A stretch of 64,000 bases of DNA. Source: Strix aluco (Eukaryota; Chordata; Aves; Strigiformes; Strigidae). The stretch spans positions 86,886,446 through 86,950,445 of the forward strand of contig NC_133971.1 in assembly GCF_031877795.1 (NCBI RefSeq), in the 5' to 3' direction. A model generated the notes under the pieces. That model was given only the letters and a program-made list of their open reading frames with translations, ran no database searches and was not told the origin of the DNA. Below, piece after piece: positions 10,101-21,406 of the stretch. The position numbers and the translations under genes are program-made. Each line of letters opens with the position of its first letter. Position 1 is the first letter of the stretch.

Positions 10101-10681
10101 AGCGTCTGAGGAGCAGGCTGGTGGTAGAAGACGTCTTGCTTGTGTCTGGTCTGAATCTGGGCTCTGTGAGTTGCAAAGCGTCAGCCCTGGTCCTGTGGGC
10201 ACAGGCCCTGTGGCAAAGCCTGTGCCCAGCTGTCGTGGTTTCGGCTGGCATAGAGGTAATGTGCTTGAGCTGGGAGAGAGCATCTCGGGAGCGCCCGAGC
10301 CGGATTTGGGATGTGGCATTTGGGATTTGGCATTTGGGATTTGGCATTTGGGCCAGGGTAGAGTTCCCTTTCTTTGGGGTGGGAGGAGGGGCAGCTGGAG
10401 TGCCAGACCCGGACTGGCCCTTGGGGTGTTCCATCTCCTGTGACGTCGTACTCGGTATATAAAGGTGGCGGGTTCTCTCTGGCTTCTGGTGGGCACGGCG
10501 GCATCTTAGCTGGGTCGGGACCTTCGTTGGGTCGGGATCGGGATCGCAGCCGGGGGCGGGCTGCGCATCGTTGGGCGGGTGATGAGCGAGCGCATTGTGC
10601 GTTACCCGTTTGGGCTTTCCGTTATTGTTTTGTTCTGTTGCAGTGGCTAAAGTGTTTGTTTTTTATTTTGAACTACGAGGT
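7117..10681. repeat. Array unit 3
   Basis: Length 3565. It is longer because the heptamer repeat near 10309..10352 has one extra 7-bp step. Variant sites T, A, T, G. It has a private G-to-A change near 10508. The LTR starts at 10231. IFN TATA-like box near 8584..8592. Confidence 0.95.
7918..8493 (-). CDS. IFNA: Type I interferon, IFN-alpha type (array copy 3)
   Basis: Coding frame unchanged from copies 1 and 2. The flanks match copy 2 at three of the four variant sites and copy 1 at the fourth. Confidence 0.96.
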   Translation of the reverse strand: MAAPATPQTRLRHGAPPLLLLLTALATALACHHLPPRHDTFPWDSLQLLQAMAPSPTQPCHPHQAPVFPDTLLHTSHPQQAAATVLRILQHLLHTLSSPSTPQHWDAQARHQLLNSLQHHIQQLHQCLTANGTLAQGPGPRSLTLTLDKYFRDIQHFLRTHHHSACAWDHVRLQARACFQRLHNLTRTTPS

Positions 10682-10733
10682 TTTTTTCTTGTTGTAACTC
10701 CCCTATTTCCCCGGGCGGGGGAGAAAGGTGAGG
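10231..10733 (+). mobile_element. ERVL-type LTR (unit 3 copy)
   Basis: Seven bases longer because of an extra heptamer in its upstream part. Confidence 0.7.
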
Positions 10734-13700
10734 GACCGGCCGAGTTGGAAGCACGGCCCCATCTTATTTCTAAGCCCCCTTGGAGGAGTGGAAGGCCGCT
10801 AGAAGGTGTCCTGGAGGGTGAAGAAGCCCAGGCGCGTGAGCCTTTCCTTCGAGGAGAGGCGTTGCAAGGCTCTGATCGCTCCCGTTTGTGGCCCTGGTCT
10901 GGAGGCGCTCCAACAGGCCCACGTCTTGGTTGGCGCGAGGAGTGCGGAGCTGATGGTGAGGCGGAGTGAGGCGGGATGGCCGGTGGGAAACGCTGAGGAG
11001 ACGAGGGCCAACGAGGCGGTAGTGCTGCCGCTGGCTGCACCCCGTGAGAGGTTTTGGCAAGAGGTTGAGGCCGGTGCCTCGTCGTTGGGGAGGTGTCAAA
11101 GAGAAGAGCGGGCGCGGGGTGTGCGGGGAGCCCTGTTTGGAGCAGGGCTGGGAGGAGGTGTTGAGTGGCGGTGCCTTCCCCCCGCCCCTGCCCCCCCCAA
11201 AGGCTCGTCCCCGTGCTTCTGAGACGAGAGGCAGAGGCAGGCTTTTTGCAAGAGGTCTTTATTTTGTGTGGAATAAATAGTGGAATAAATAGCTAAAACC
11301 CGTTGTGAAGATAAATAGAAGCTGTGGTGGAAGTGGAGGAGCAGCGCGTGGAGGGTGCGGGTGCAGGGCCGTTGTCGCCCCGGCGCCTGTCGTGGTGGGT
11401 GAGGGGAGGCGGGAGGGCAGAGGCGGGTCTGGGGCGGTGGTGGGGGTGCGTGGGGCCGTGCGGGTTGGTGGGGGCCGTTGGGCTAACTGGGCGTGGTGCG
11501 GGTGAGGTTGTGGAGGCGTTGGAAGCAGGCGCGAGCTTGGAGGCGGACGTGGTCCCAGGCGCAGGCGCTGTGGTGGTGGGTGCGGAGGAAGTGCTGGATG
11601 TCCCTGAAGTATTTGTCGAGGGTGAGCGTGAGGCTGCGGGGCCCTGGGCCTTGGGCGAGCGTGCCGTTGGCGGTCAGGCATTGGTGGAGCTGCTGGATGT
11701 GGTGCTGGAGGCTGTTGAGGAGTTGGTGTCGTGCCTGGGCGTCCCAGTGCTGGGGGGTGCTGGGGCTGCTGAGGGTGTGGAGGAGGTGCTGGAGGATGCG
11801 GAGGACGGTGGCGGCGGCTTGCTGTGGGTGGCTGGTGTGGAGGAGGGTGTCGGGGAAGACGGGCGCCTGGTGGGGGTGGCAGGGCTGTGTCGGGCTGGGA
11901 GCCATGGCCTGGAGGAGCTGGAGGCTGTCCCAGGGGAAGGTGTCGTGTCGGGGAGGCAGGTGGTGGCAGGCGAGGGCGGTGGCGAGAGCCGTCAGGAGGA
12001 GCAGGAGCGGCGGGGCGCCGTGGCGCAGGCGGGTCTGTGGGGTTGCGGGCGCAGCCATGGTGGGCCTGTGGGTGGTGCTGGGCAGGAGCCTGGTCAGGCT
12101 CGGTGGCGGTGCGGGCGGGCGCTGTGCTTGGGGTGCTGCCGGGTGGCCGGCTTTATGTGGTGCGGCGGCTTTCCCTCGCTCGCTTTCTGGTGGCAGCGAG
12201 TTTCCGGCTGTGGTTTTCAGTTTTGGCTGGTGGCCTGCGGTGGTGTCGGGGAAGTGCGTTGGTGGGGTGGGCGCGCGTGGGGAGGGCGGTGGCGGTGCTT
12301 TGCCGGGGCTGCGTTGGGGGCAGGTTGTCTGTAGTGGTTGAGTGGGGGATGCGAAAGCGCGCGCTGGGGCAGAGCCCTTGGGGGCAGCTGTGGCGGGGAG
12401 GTGTGTGAGGGTTTCCCTGTGAAGAGGCTGCAGCTGAAGTTTCCCTTCCTGCCCAAGTGTGTCTTGCGCCCATGCTGCCCTGTGGTGCGTTTTCCTTTCG
12501 CCTTTGTTTTCATCTTGTCTGGTCTTTCCTTTTCGTGTTGGGAAGGGTTGTGAAGTGATGTCACTTGGCAGAGCGTGGGGAGCCCCCTCCTGGAGCGAGG
12601 GCCTGGGGGTGTCGTCGTCGTCGGCTTGCGAGGAGGTGGCTGTGGGTGTAGGCCCCTGAGCAGTGGCTGTGTTGGTGGCTGGAGCTGCCGCAGCTCGTGT
12701 GTTGAAGGGAATGGGCAAGAAAGGCAGGAGGCAAGGCTTGCGGAAGGAAGAAGGAAGAGGAGAAAGGGAAGGGTCTCGGTGCTGCTCGGGCTGGGGCGTT
12801 GGGTCCGTGGCTGTGGTGCCACGCGCGTGGCCCTGGAGCAGGGGTCGTCTGGTGTTTTGTCTGCCTCCTTGGCTGAGGCGGCTGGAGAGCAAAGAAGAAG
12901 ATGTTTGCCGTCAGCGAAGGAAGGGGCTTGCGTTTGGGACGGCGTGGGCCCCTCGAGGAGGGGTGTCCCAGAGTCCTGCGGAGGTGGAGCGGAGCCAGCG
13001 GATGTAGTTGTCGAGCTCTAGAGGGAGGAGGGAGGTGGCGGAGGTTGTGCTCGCGGAGGTTTTGGGGTGCCTCGGGAGAGCAGGGATGGTGTTGTGTTGG
13101 TGTGAGAGAGGCCGCCGTGTGTTTTCTGGGAGCTTTTGAGCCGGGGCAAGAAATGGGGGTGTGGTGACGGTGGTGGCGGCCGTGGTGGCAGGGCGGTGTC
13201 GGGCGGGGAGCCATGGTCTGGCCAGGCCCCGTTGTGTTGGTGGGTGCCGTGCCCGGGGTGGTGGCACGCGCGTGATGATTTGGCGTCCCTAGGTGCCGTC
13301 AGTGCAGGAGGTGGGCTGGTGTTGGAGGTGGGTGGCTGGAGCTCGTGCGTGTGGCCTTAGAAGAGTTGGTGCTGCAAGGTGTGTTGGAGCAAGCGGCGCA
13401 AGGCGAGAGTTGTCGTGAGAAATGGCTGAAGCGGCCAGAGGAGCCCAGCTCAGCCTAGTCAAAGGGATCTTGTGCCGTGCCTGTCCTTGGCAGAGGCCTT
13501 GGCGGGTTTGGGTTGGGAGGGACGGTGAAAGGTCTTGCGGTCCAAGCGCCGCCGCCACGAGCAGGGCCACGTTGGAGTAGATCCGGTGTCTGGGAGCCCC
13601 GTCCAAGGTGACGGTGACCGTTTGCCGGGATGGGGCAGCTCCCAGCTCTCGGGGCAACCTGTTGCAGCGTCTGAGGAGCAGGCTGGTGGTAGAAGACGTC

Positions 13701-14239
13701 TTGCTTGTGTCTGGTCTGAATCTGGGCTCTGTGAGTTGCAAAGCGTCAGCCCTGGTCCTGTGGGCACAGGCCCTGTGGCAAAGCCTGTGCCCAGCTGTCG
13801 TGGTTTCGGCTGGCATAGAGGTAATGTGCTTGAGCTGGGAGAGAGCATCTCGGGAGCGCCCGAGCCGGATTTGGGATGTGGCATTTGGGATTTGGCATTT
13901 GGGATTTGGGCCAGGGTAGAGTTCCCTTTCTTTGGGGTGGGAGGAGGGGCAGCTGGAGTGCCAGACCCGGACTGGCCCTTGGGGTGTTCCATCTCCTGTG
14001 ACGTCGTACTCGGTATATAAAGGTGGCGGGTTCTCTCTGGCTTCTGGTGGGCACGGCGGCATCTTGGCTGGGTCGGGACCTTCGTTGGGTCGGGATCGGG
14101 ATCGCAGCCGGGGGCGGGCTGCGCATCGTTGGGCGGGTGATGAGCGAGCGCATTGTGCGTTACCCGTTTGGGCTTTCCGTTATTGTTTTGTTCTGTTGCA
14201 GTGGCTAAAGTGTTTGTTTTTTATTTTGAACTACGAGGT
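10682..14239. repeat. Array unit 4
   Basis: Length 3558. Variant sites C, G, T, A, a combination not seen in its neighbours. The LTR starts at 13796. IFN TATA-like box near 12149..12157. Confidence 0.95.
11483..12058 (-). CDS. IFNA: Type I interferon, IFN-alpha type (array copy 4)
   Basis: Intact 191-codon frame with the same protein. It lies in the unit after the 7-bp longer one, which shifts its spacing from copy 3 to 3565 bp. Confidence 0.96.
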   Translation of the reverse strand: MAAPATPQTRLRHGAPPLLLLLTALATALACHHLPPRHDTFPWDSLQLLQAMAPSPTQPCHPHQAPVFPDTLLHTSHPQQAAATVLRILQHLLHTLSSPSTPQHWDAQARHQLLNSLQHHIQQLHQCLTANGTLAQGPGPRSLTLTLDKYFRDIQHFLRTHHHSACAWDHVRLQARACFQRLHNLTRTTPS

Positions 14240-14291
14240 TTTTTTCTTGTTGTAACTCCCCTATTTCCCCGGGCGGGGGAGAAAGGTGAGG
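13796..14291 (+). mobile_element. ERVL-type LTR (unit 4 copy)
   Basis: Same length and heptamer pattern as the unit 1 copy. Confidence 0.7.
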
Positions 14292-17200
14292 GACCGGCCG
14301 AGTTGGAAGCACGGCCCCATCTTATTTCTAAGCCCCCTTGGAGGAGTGGAAGGCCGCTAGAAGGTGTCCTGGAGGGTGAAGAAGCCCAGGCGCGTGAGCC
14401 TTTCCTTCGAGGAGAGGCGTTGCAAGGCTCTGATCGCTCCCGTTTGTGGCCCTGGTCTGGAGGCGCTCCAACAGGCCCACGTCTTGGTTGGCGCGAGGAG
14501 TGCGGAGCTGATGGTGAGGCGGAGTGAGGCGGGATGGCCGGTGGGAAACGCTGAGGAGACGAGGGCCAACGAGGCGGTAGTGCTGCCGCTGGCTGCACCC
14601 CGTGAGAGGTTTTGGCAAGAGGTTGAGGCCGGTGCCTCGTCGTTGGGGAGGTGTCAAAGAGAAGAGCGGGCGCGGGGTGTGCGGGGAGCCCTGTTTGGAG
14701 CAGGGCTGGGAGGAGGTGTTGAGTGGCGGTGCCTTCCCCCCGCCCCTGCCCCCCCCAAAGGCTCGTCCCCGTGCTTCTGAGACGAGAGGCAGAGGCAGGC
14801 TTTTTGCAAGAGGTCTTTATTTTGTGTGGAATAAATAGTGGAATAAATAGCTAAAACCCGTTGTGAAGATAAATAGAAGCTGTGGTGGAAGTGGAGGAGC
14901 AGCGCGTGGAGGGTGCGGGTGCAGGGCCGTTGTCGCCCCGGCGCCTGTCGTGGTGGGTGAGGGGAGGCGGGAGGGCAGAGGCGGGTCTGGGGCGGTGGTG
15001 GGGGTGTGTGGGGCCGTGCGGGTTGGTGGGGGCCGTTGGGCTAACTGGGCGTGGTGCGGGTGAGGTTGTGGAGGCGTTGGAAGCAGGCGCGAGCTTGGAG
15101 GCGGACGTGGTCCCAGGCGCAGGCGCTGTGGTGGTGGGTGCGGAGGAAGTGCTGGATGTCCCTGAAGTATTTGTCGAGGGTGAGCGTGAGGCTGCGGGGC
15201 CCTGGGCCTTGGGCGAGCGTGCCGTTGGCGGTCAGGCATTGGTGGAGCTGCTGGATGTGGTGCTGGAGGCTGTTGAGGAGTTGGTGTCGTGCCTGGGCGT
15301 CCCAGTGCTGGGGGGTGCTGGGGCTGCTGAGGGTGTGGAGGAGGTGCTGGAGGATGCGGAGGACGGTGGCGGCGGCTTGCTGTGGGTGGCTGGTGTGGAG
15401 GAGGGTGTCGGGGAAGACGGGCGCCTGGTGGGGGTGGCAGGGCTGTGTCGGGCTGGGAGCCATGGCCTGGAGGAGCTGGAGGCTGTCCCAGGGGAAGGTG
15501 TCGTGTCGGGGAGGCAGGTGGTGGCAGGCGAGGGCGGTGGCGAGAGCCGTCAGGAGGAGCAGGAGCGGCGGGGCGCCGTGGCGCAGGCGGGTCTGTGGGG
15601 TTGCGGGCGCAGCCATGGTGGGCCTGTGGGTGGTGCTGGGCAGGAGCCTGGTCAGGCTCGGTGGCGGTGCGGGCGGGCGCCGTGCTTGGGGTGCTGCCGG
15701 GTGGCCGGCTTTATGTGGTGCGGCGGCTTTCCCTCGCTCGCTTTCTGGTGGCAGCGAGTTTCCGGCTGTGGTTTTCAGTTTTGGCTGGTGGCCTGCGGTG
15801 GTGTCGGGGAAGTGCGTTGGTGGGGTGGGCGCGCGTGGGGAGGGCGGTGGCGGTGCTTTGCCGGGGCTGCGTTGGGGGCAGGTTGTCTGTAGTGGTTGAG
15901 TGGGGGATGCGAAAGCGCGCGCTGGGGCAGAGCCCTTGGGGGCAGCTGTGGCGGGGAGGTGTGTGAGGGTTTCCCTGTGAAGAGGCTGCAGCTGAAGTTT
16001 CCCTTCCTGCCCAAGTGTGTCTTGCGCCCGTGCTGCCCTGTGGTGCGTTTTCCTTTCGCCTTTGTTTTCATCTTGTCTGGTCTTTCCTTTTCGTGTTGGG
16101 AAGGGTTGTGAAGTGATGTCACTTGGCAGAGCGTGGGGAGCCCCCTCCTGGAGCGAGGGCCTGGGGGTGTCGTCGTCGTCGGCTTGCGAGGAGGTGGCTG
16201 TGGGTGTAGGCCCCTGAGCAGTGGCTGTGTTGGTGGCTGGAGCTGCCGCAGCTCGTGTGTTGAAGGGAATGGGCAAGAAAGGCAGGAGGCAAGGCTTGCG
16301 GAAGGAAGAAGGAAGAGGAGAAAGGGAAGGGTCTCGGTGCTGCTCGGGCTGGGGCGTTGGGTCCGTGGCTGTGGTGCCACGCGCGTGGCCCTGGAGCAGG
16401 GGTCGTCTGGTGTTTTGTCTGCCTCCTTGGCTGAGGCGGCTGGAGAGCAAAGAAGAAGATGTTTGCCGTCAGCGAAGGAAGGGGCTTGCGTTTGGGACGG
16501 CGTGGGCCCCTCGAGGAGGGGTGTCCCAGAGTCCTGCGGAGGTGGAGCGGAGCCAGCGGATGTAGTTGTCGAGCTCTAGAGGGAGGAGGGAGGTGGCGGA
16601 GGTTGTGCTCGCGGAGGTTTTGGGGTGCCTCGGGAGAGCAGGGATGGTGTTGTGTTGGTGTGAGAGAGGCCGCCGTGTGTTTTCTGGGAGCTTTTGAGCC
16701 GGGGCAAGAAATGGGGGTGTGGTGACGGTGGTGGCGGCCGTGGTGGCAGGGCGGTGTCGGGCGGGGAGCCATGGTCTGGCCAGGCCCCGTTGTGTTGGTG
16801 GGTGCCGTGCCCGGGGTGGTGGCACGCGCGTGATGATTTGGCGTCCCTAGGTGCCGTCAGTGCAGGAGGTGGGCTGGTGTTGGAGGTGGGTGGCTGGAGC
16901 TCGTGCGTGTGGCCTTAGAAGAGTTGGTGCTGCAAGGTGTGTTGGAGCAAGCGGCGCAAGGCGAGAGTTGTCGTGAGAAATGGCTGAAGCGGCCAGAGGA
17001 GCCCAGCTCAGCCTAGTCAAAGGGATCTTGTGCCATGCCTGTCCTTGGCAGAGGCCTTGGCGGGTTTGGGTTGGGAGGGACGGTGAAAGGTCTTGCGGTC
17101 CAAGCGCCGCCGCCACGAGCAGGGCCACGTTGGAGTAGATCCGGTGTCTGGGAGCCCCGTCCAAGGTGACGGTGACCGTTTGCCGGGATGGGGCAGCTCC

Positions 17201-17797
17201 CAGCTCTCGGGGCAGCCTGTTGCAGCGTCTGAGGAGCAGGCTGGTGGTAGAAGACGTCTTGCTTGTGTCTGGTCTGAATCTGGGCTCTGTGAGTTGCAAA
17301 GCGTCAGCCCTGGTCCTGTGGGCACAGGCCCTGTGGCAAAGCCTGTGCCCAGCTGTCGTGGTTTCGGCTGGCATAGAGGTAATGTGCTTGAGCTGGGAGA
17401 GAGCATCTCGGGAGCGCCCGAGCCGGATTTGGCATTTGGGATTTGGCATTTGGGATTTGGCATTTGGGCCAGGGTAGAGTTCCCTTTCTTTGGGGTGGGA
17501 GGAGGGGCAGCTGGAGTGCCAGGCCCGGACTGGCCCTTGGGGTGTTCCATCTCCTGTGACGTCGTACTCGGTATATAAAGGTGGCGGGTTCTCTCTGGCT
17601 TCTGGTGGGCACGGCGGCATCTTGGCTGGGTCGGGACCTTCGTTGGGTCGGCATCGGGATCGCAGCCGGGGGCGGGCTGCGCATCGTTGGGCGGGTGATG
17701 AGCGAGCGCATTGTGCGTTACCCGTTTGGGCTTTCCGTTATTGTTTTGTTCTGTTGCAGTGGCTAAAGTGTTTGTTTTTTATTTTGAACTACGAGGT
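14240..17797. repeat. Array unit 5 (haplotype switch)
   Basis: Length 3558. Variant sites T, G, C, G. Up to about 17014 it resembles units 1-4. From about 17214 onward it carries the markers of units 6 and 7: an A-to-G change in the CR1 piece, a different heptamer order near 17430 and a G-to-C change near 17652. The LTR starts at 17354. Confidence 0.95.
15041..15616 (-). CDS. IFNA: Type I interferon, IFN-alpha type (array copy 5)
   Basis: Intact frame, same protein. The gene lies in the left half of unit 5, on the side that still resembles units 1-4. Confidence 0.96.
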   Translation of the reverse strand: MAAPATPQTRLRHGAPPLLLLLTALATALACHHLPPRHDTFPWDSLQLLQAMAPSPTQPCHPHQAPVFPDTLLHTSHPQQAAATVLRILQHLLHTLSSPSTPQHWDAQARHQLLNSLQHHIQQLHQCLTANGTLAQGPGPRSLTLTLDKYFRDIQHFLRTHHHSACAWDHVRLQARACFQRLHNLTRTTPS

Positions 17798-17849
17798 TTT
17801 TTTCTTGTTGTAACTCCCCTATTTCCCCGGGCGGGGGAGAAAGGTGAGG
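17354..17849 (+). mobile_element. ERVL-type LTR (unit 5 copy)
   Basis: First copy with the alternate heptamer order and the G-to-C change near 17652. Confidence 0.7.
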
Positions 17850-20800
17850 GACCGGCCGAGTTGGAAGCACGGCCCCATCTTATTTCTAAGCCCCCTTGGA
17901 GGAGTGGAAGGCCGCTAGAAGGTGTCCTGGAGGGTGAAGAAGCCCAGGCGTGTGAGCCTTTCCTTCGAGGAGAGGCGTTGCAAGGCTCTGATCGCTCCCG
18001 TTTGTGGCCCTGGTCTGGAGGCGCTCCAACAGGCCCACGTCTTGGTTGGCGCGAGGAGTGCGGAGCTGATGGTGAGGCGGAGTGAGGCGGGATGGCCGGT
18101 GGGAAACGCTGAGGAGACGAGGGCCAACGAGGCGGTAGTGCTGCCGCTGGCTGCACCCCGTGAGAGGTTTTGGCAAGAGGTTGAGGCCGGTGCCTCGTCG
18201 TTGGGGAGGTGTCAAAGAGAAGAGCGGGCGCGGGGTGTGCGGGGAGCCCTGTTTGGAGCAGGGCTGGGAGGAGGTGTTGAGTGGCGGTGCCTTCCCCCCG
18301 CCCCTGCCCCCCCCAAAGGCTCGTCGCCGTGCTTCTGAGACGAGAGGCAGAGGCAGGCTTTTTGCAAGAGGTCTTTATTTTGTGTGGAATAAATAGTGGA
18401 ATAAATAGCTAAAACCCGTTGTGAAGATAAATAGAAGCTGTGGTGGAAGTGGAGGAGCAGCGCGTGGAGGGTGCGGGTGCAGGGCCGTTGTCGCCCCGGC
18501 GCCTGTCGTGGTGGGTGAGGGGAGGCGGGAGGGCAGAGGCGGGTCTGGGGCGGTGGTGGGGGTGCGTGGGGCCGTGCGGGTTGGTGGGGGCCGTTGGGCT
18601 AACTGGGCGTGGTGCGGGTGAGGTTGTGGAGGCGTTGGAAGCAGGCGCGAGCTTGGAGGCGGACGTGGTCCCAGGCGCAGGCGCTGTGGTGGTGGGTGCG
18701 GAGGAAGTGCTGGATGTCCCTGAAGTATTTGTCGAGGGTGAGCGTGAGGCTGCGGGGCCCTGGGCCTTGGGCGAGCGTGCCGTTGGCGGTCAGGCATTGG
18801 TGGAGCTGCTGGATGTGGTGCTGGAGGCTGTTGAGGAGTTGGTGTCGTGCCTGGGCGTCCCAGTGCTGGGGGGTGCTGGGGCTGCTGAGGGTGTGGAGGA
18901 GGTGCTGGAGGATGCGGAGGACGGTGGCGGCGGCTTGCTGTGGGTGGCTGGTGTGGAGGAGGGTGTCGGGGAAGACGGGCGCCTGGTGGGGGTGGCAGGG
19001 CTGTGTCGGGCTGGGAGCCATGGCCTGGAGGAGCTGGAGGCTGTCCCAGGGGAAGGTGTCGTGTCGGGGAGGCAGGTGGTGGCAGGCGAGGGCGGTGGCG
19101 AGAGCCGTCAGGAGGAGCAGGAGCGGCGGGGCGCCGTGGCGCAGGCGGGTCTGTGGGGTTGCGGGCGCAGCCATGGTGGGCCTGTGGGTGGTGCTGGGCA
19201 GGAGCCTGGTCAGGCTCGGTGGCGGTGCGGGCGGGCGCCGTGCTTGGGGTGCTGCCGGGTGGCCGGCTTTATGTGGTGCGGCGGCTTTCCCTCGCTCGCT
19301 TTCTGGTGGCAGCGAGTTTCCGGCTGTGGTTTTCAGTTTTGGCTGGTGGCCTGCGGTGGTGTCGGGGAAGTGCGTTGGTGGGGTGGGCGCGCGTGGGGAG
19401 GGCGGTGGCGGTGCTTTGCCGGGGCTGCGTTGGGGGCAGGTTGTCTGTAGTGGTTGAGTGGGGGATGCGAAAGCGCGCGCTGGGGCAGAGCCCTTGGGGG
19501 CAGCTGTGGCGGGGAGGTGTGTGAGGGTTTCCCTGTGAAGAGGCTGCAGCTGAAGTTTCCCTTCCTGCCCAAGTGTGTCTTGCGCCCGTGCTGCCCTGTG
19601 GTGCGTTTTCCTTTCGCCTTTGTTTTCATCTTGTCTGGTCTTTCCTTTTCGTGTTGGGAAGGGTTGTGAAGTGATGTCACTTGGCAGAGCGTGGGGAGCC
19701 CCCTCCTGGAGCGAGGGCCTGGGGGTGTCGTCGTCGTCGGCTTGCGAGGAGGTGGCTGTGGGTGTAGGCCCCTGAGCAGTGGCTGTGTTGGTGGCTGGAG
19801 CTGCCGCAGCTCGTGTGTTGAAGGGAATGGGCAAGAAAGGCAGGAGGCAAGGCTTGCGGAAGGAAGAAGGAAGAGGAGAAAGGGAAGGGTCTCGGTGCTG
19901 CTCGGGCTGGGGCGTTGGGTCCGTGGCTGTGGTGCCACGCGCGTGGCCCTGGAGCAGGGGTCGTCTGGTGTTTTGTCTGCCTCCTTGGCTGAGGCGGCTG
20001 GAGAGCAAAGAAGAAGATGTTTGCCGTCAGCGAAGGAAGGGGCTTGCGTTTGGGATGGCGTGGGCCCCTCGAGGAGGGGTGTCCCAGAGTCCTGCGGAGG
20101 TGGAGCGGAGCCAGCGGATGTAGTTGTCGAGCTCTAGAGGGAGGAGGGAGGTGGCGGAGGTTGTGCTCGCGGAGGTTTTGGGGTGCCTCGGGAGAGCAGG
20201 GATGGTGTTGTGTTGGTGTGAGAGAGGCCGCCGTGTGTTTTCTGGGAGCTTTTGAGCCGGGGCAAGAAATGGGGGTGTGGTGACGGTGGTGGCGGCCGTG
20301 GTGGCAGGGCGGTGTCGGGCGGGGAGCCATGGTCTGGCCAGGCCCCGTTGTGTTGGTGGGTGCCGTGCCCGGGGTGGTGGCACGCGCGTGATGATTTGGC
20401 GTCCCTAGGTGCCGTCAGTGCAGGAGGTGGGCTGGTGTTGGAGGTGGGTGGCTGGAGCTCGTGCGTGTGGCCTTAGAAGAGTTGGTGCTGCAAGGTGTGT
20501 TGGAGCAAGCGGCGCAAGGCGAGAGTTGTCGTGAGAAATGGCTGAAGCGGCCAGAGGAGCCCAGCTCAGCCTAGTCAAAGGGATCTGTGCCGTGCCTGTC
20601 CTTGGCAGAGGCCTTGGCGGGTTTGGGTTGGGAGGGACGGTGAAAGGTCTTGCGGTCCAAGCGCCGCCGCCACGAGCAGGGCCACGTTGGAGTAGATCCG
20701 GTGTCTGGGAGCCCCGTCCAAGGTGACGGTGACCGTTTGCCGGGATGGGGCAGCTCCCAGCTCTCGGGGCAGCCTGTTGCAGCGTCTGAGGAGCAGGCTG

Positions 20801-21354
20801 GTGGTAGAAGACGTCTTGCTTGTGTCTGGTCTGAATCTGGGCTCTGTGAGTTGCAAAGCGTCAGCCCTGGTCCTGTGGGCACAGGCCCTGTGGCAAAGCC
20901 TGTGCCCAGCTGTCGTGGTTTCGGCTGGCATAGAGGTAATGTGCTTGAGCTGGGAGAGAGCATCTCGGGAGCGCCCGAGCCGGATTTGGCATTTGGGATT
21001 TGGCATTTGGGATTTGGCATTTGGGCCAGGGTAGAGTTCCCTTTCTTTGGGGTGGGAGGAGGGGCAGCTGGAGTGCCAGGCCCGGACTGGCCCTTGGGGT
21101 GTTCCATCTCCTGTGACGTCGTACTCGGTATATAAAGGTGGCGGGTTCTCTCTGGCTTCTGGTGGGCACGGCGGCATCTTGGCTGGGTCGGGACCTTCGT
21201 TGGGTCGGCATCGGGATCGCAGCCGGGGGCGGGCTGCGCATCGTTGGGCGGGTGATGAGCGAGCGCATTGTGCGTTACCCGTTTGGGCTTTCCGTTATTG
21301 TTTTGTTCTGTTGCAGTGGCTAAAGTGTTTGTTTTTTATTTTGAACTACGAGGT
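17798..21354. repeat. Array unit 6
   Basis: Length 3557 owing to a 1-bp deletion near 20586, which unit 7 shares. It also shares with unit 7 a C-to-T change near 20056, and with units 7 and 8 changes near 17951 and 18326. Variant sites C, G, C, G. The LTR starts at 20911. Confidence 0.95.
18599..19174 (-). CDS. IFNA: Type I interferon, IFN-alpha type (array copy 6)
   Basis: Intact frame, same protein. First copy embedded wholly in the second unit haplotype. Confidence 0.96.
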   Translation of the reverse strand: MAAPATPQTRLRHGAPPLLLLLTALATALACHHLPPRHDTFPWDSLQLLQAMAPSPTQPCHPHQAPVFPDTLLHTSHPQQAAATVLRILQHLLHTLSSPSTPQHWDAQARHQLLNSLQHHIQQLHQCLTANGTLAQGPGPRSLTLTLDKYFRDIQHFLRTHHHSACAWDHVRLQARACFQRLHNLTRTTPS

Positions 21355-21406
21355 TTTTTTCTTGTTGTAACTCCCCTATTTCCCCGGGCGGGGGAGAAAG
21401 GTGAGG
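20911..21406 (+). mobile_element. ERVL-type LTR (unit 6 copy)
   Basis: Carries the same variants as the unit 5 and unit 7 copies. Confidence 0.7.
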
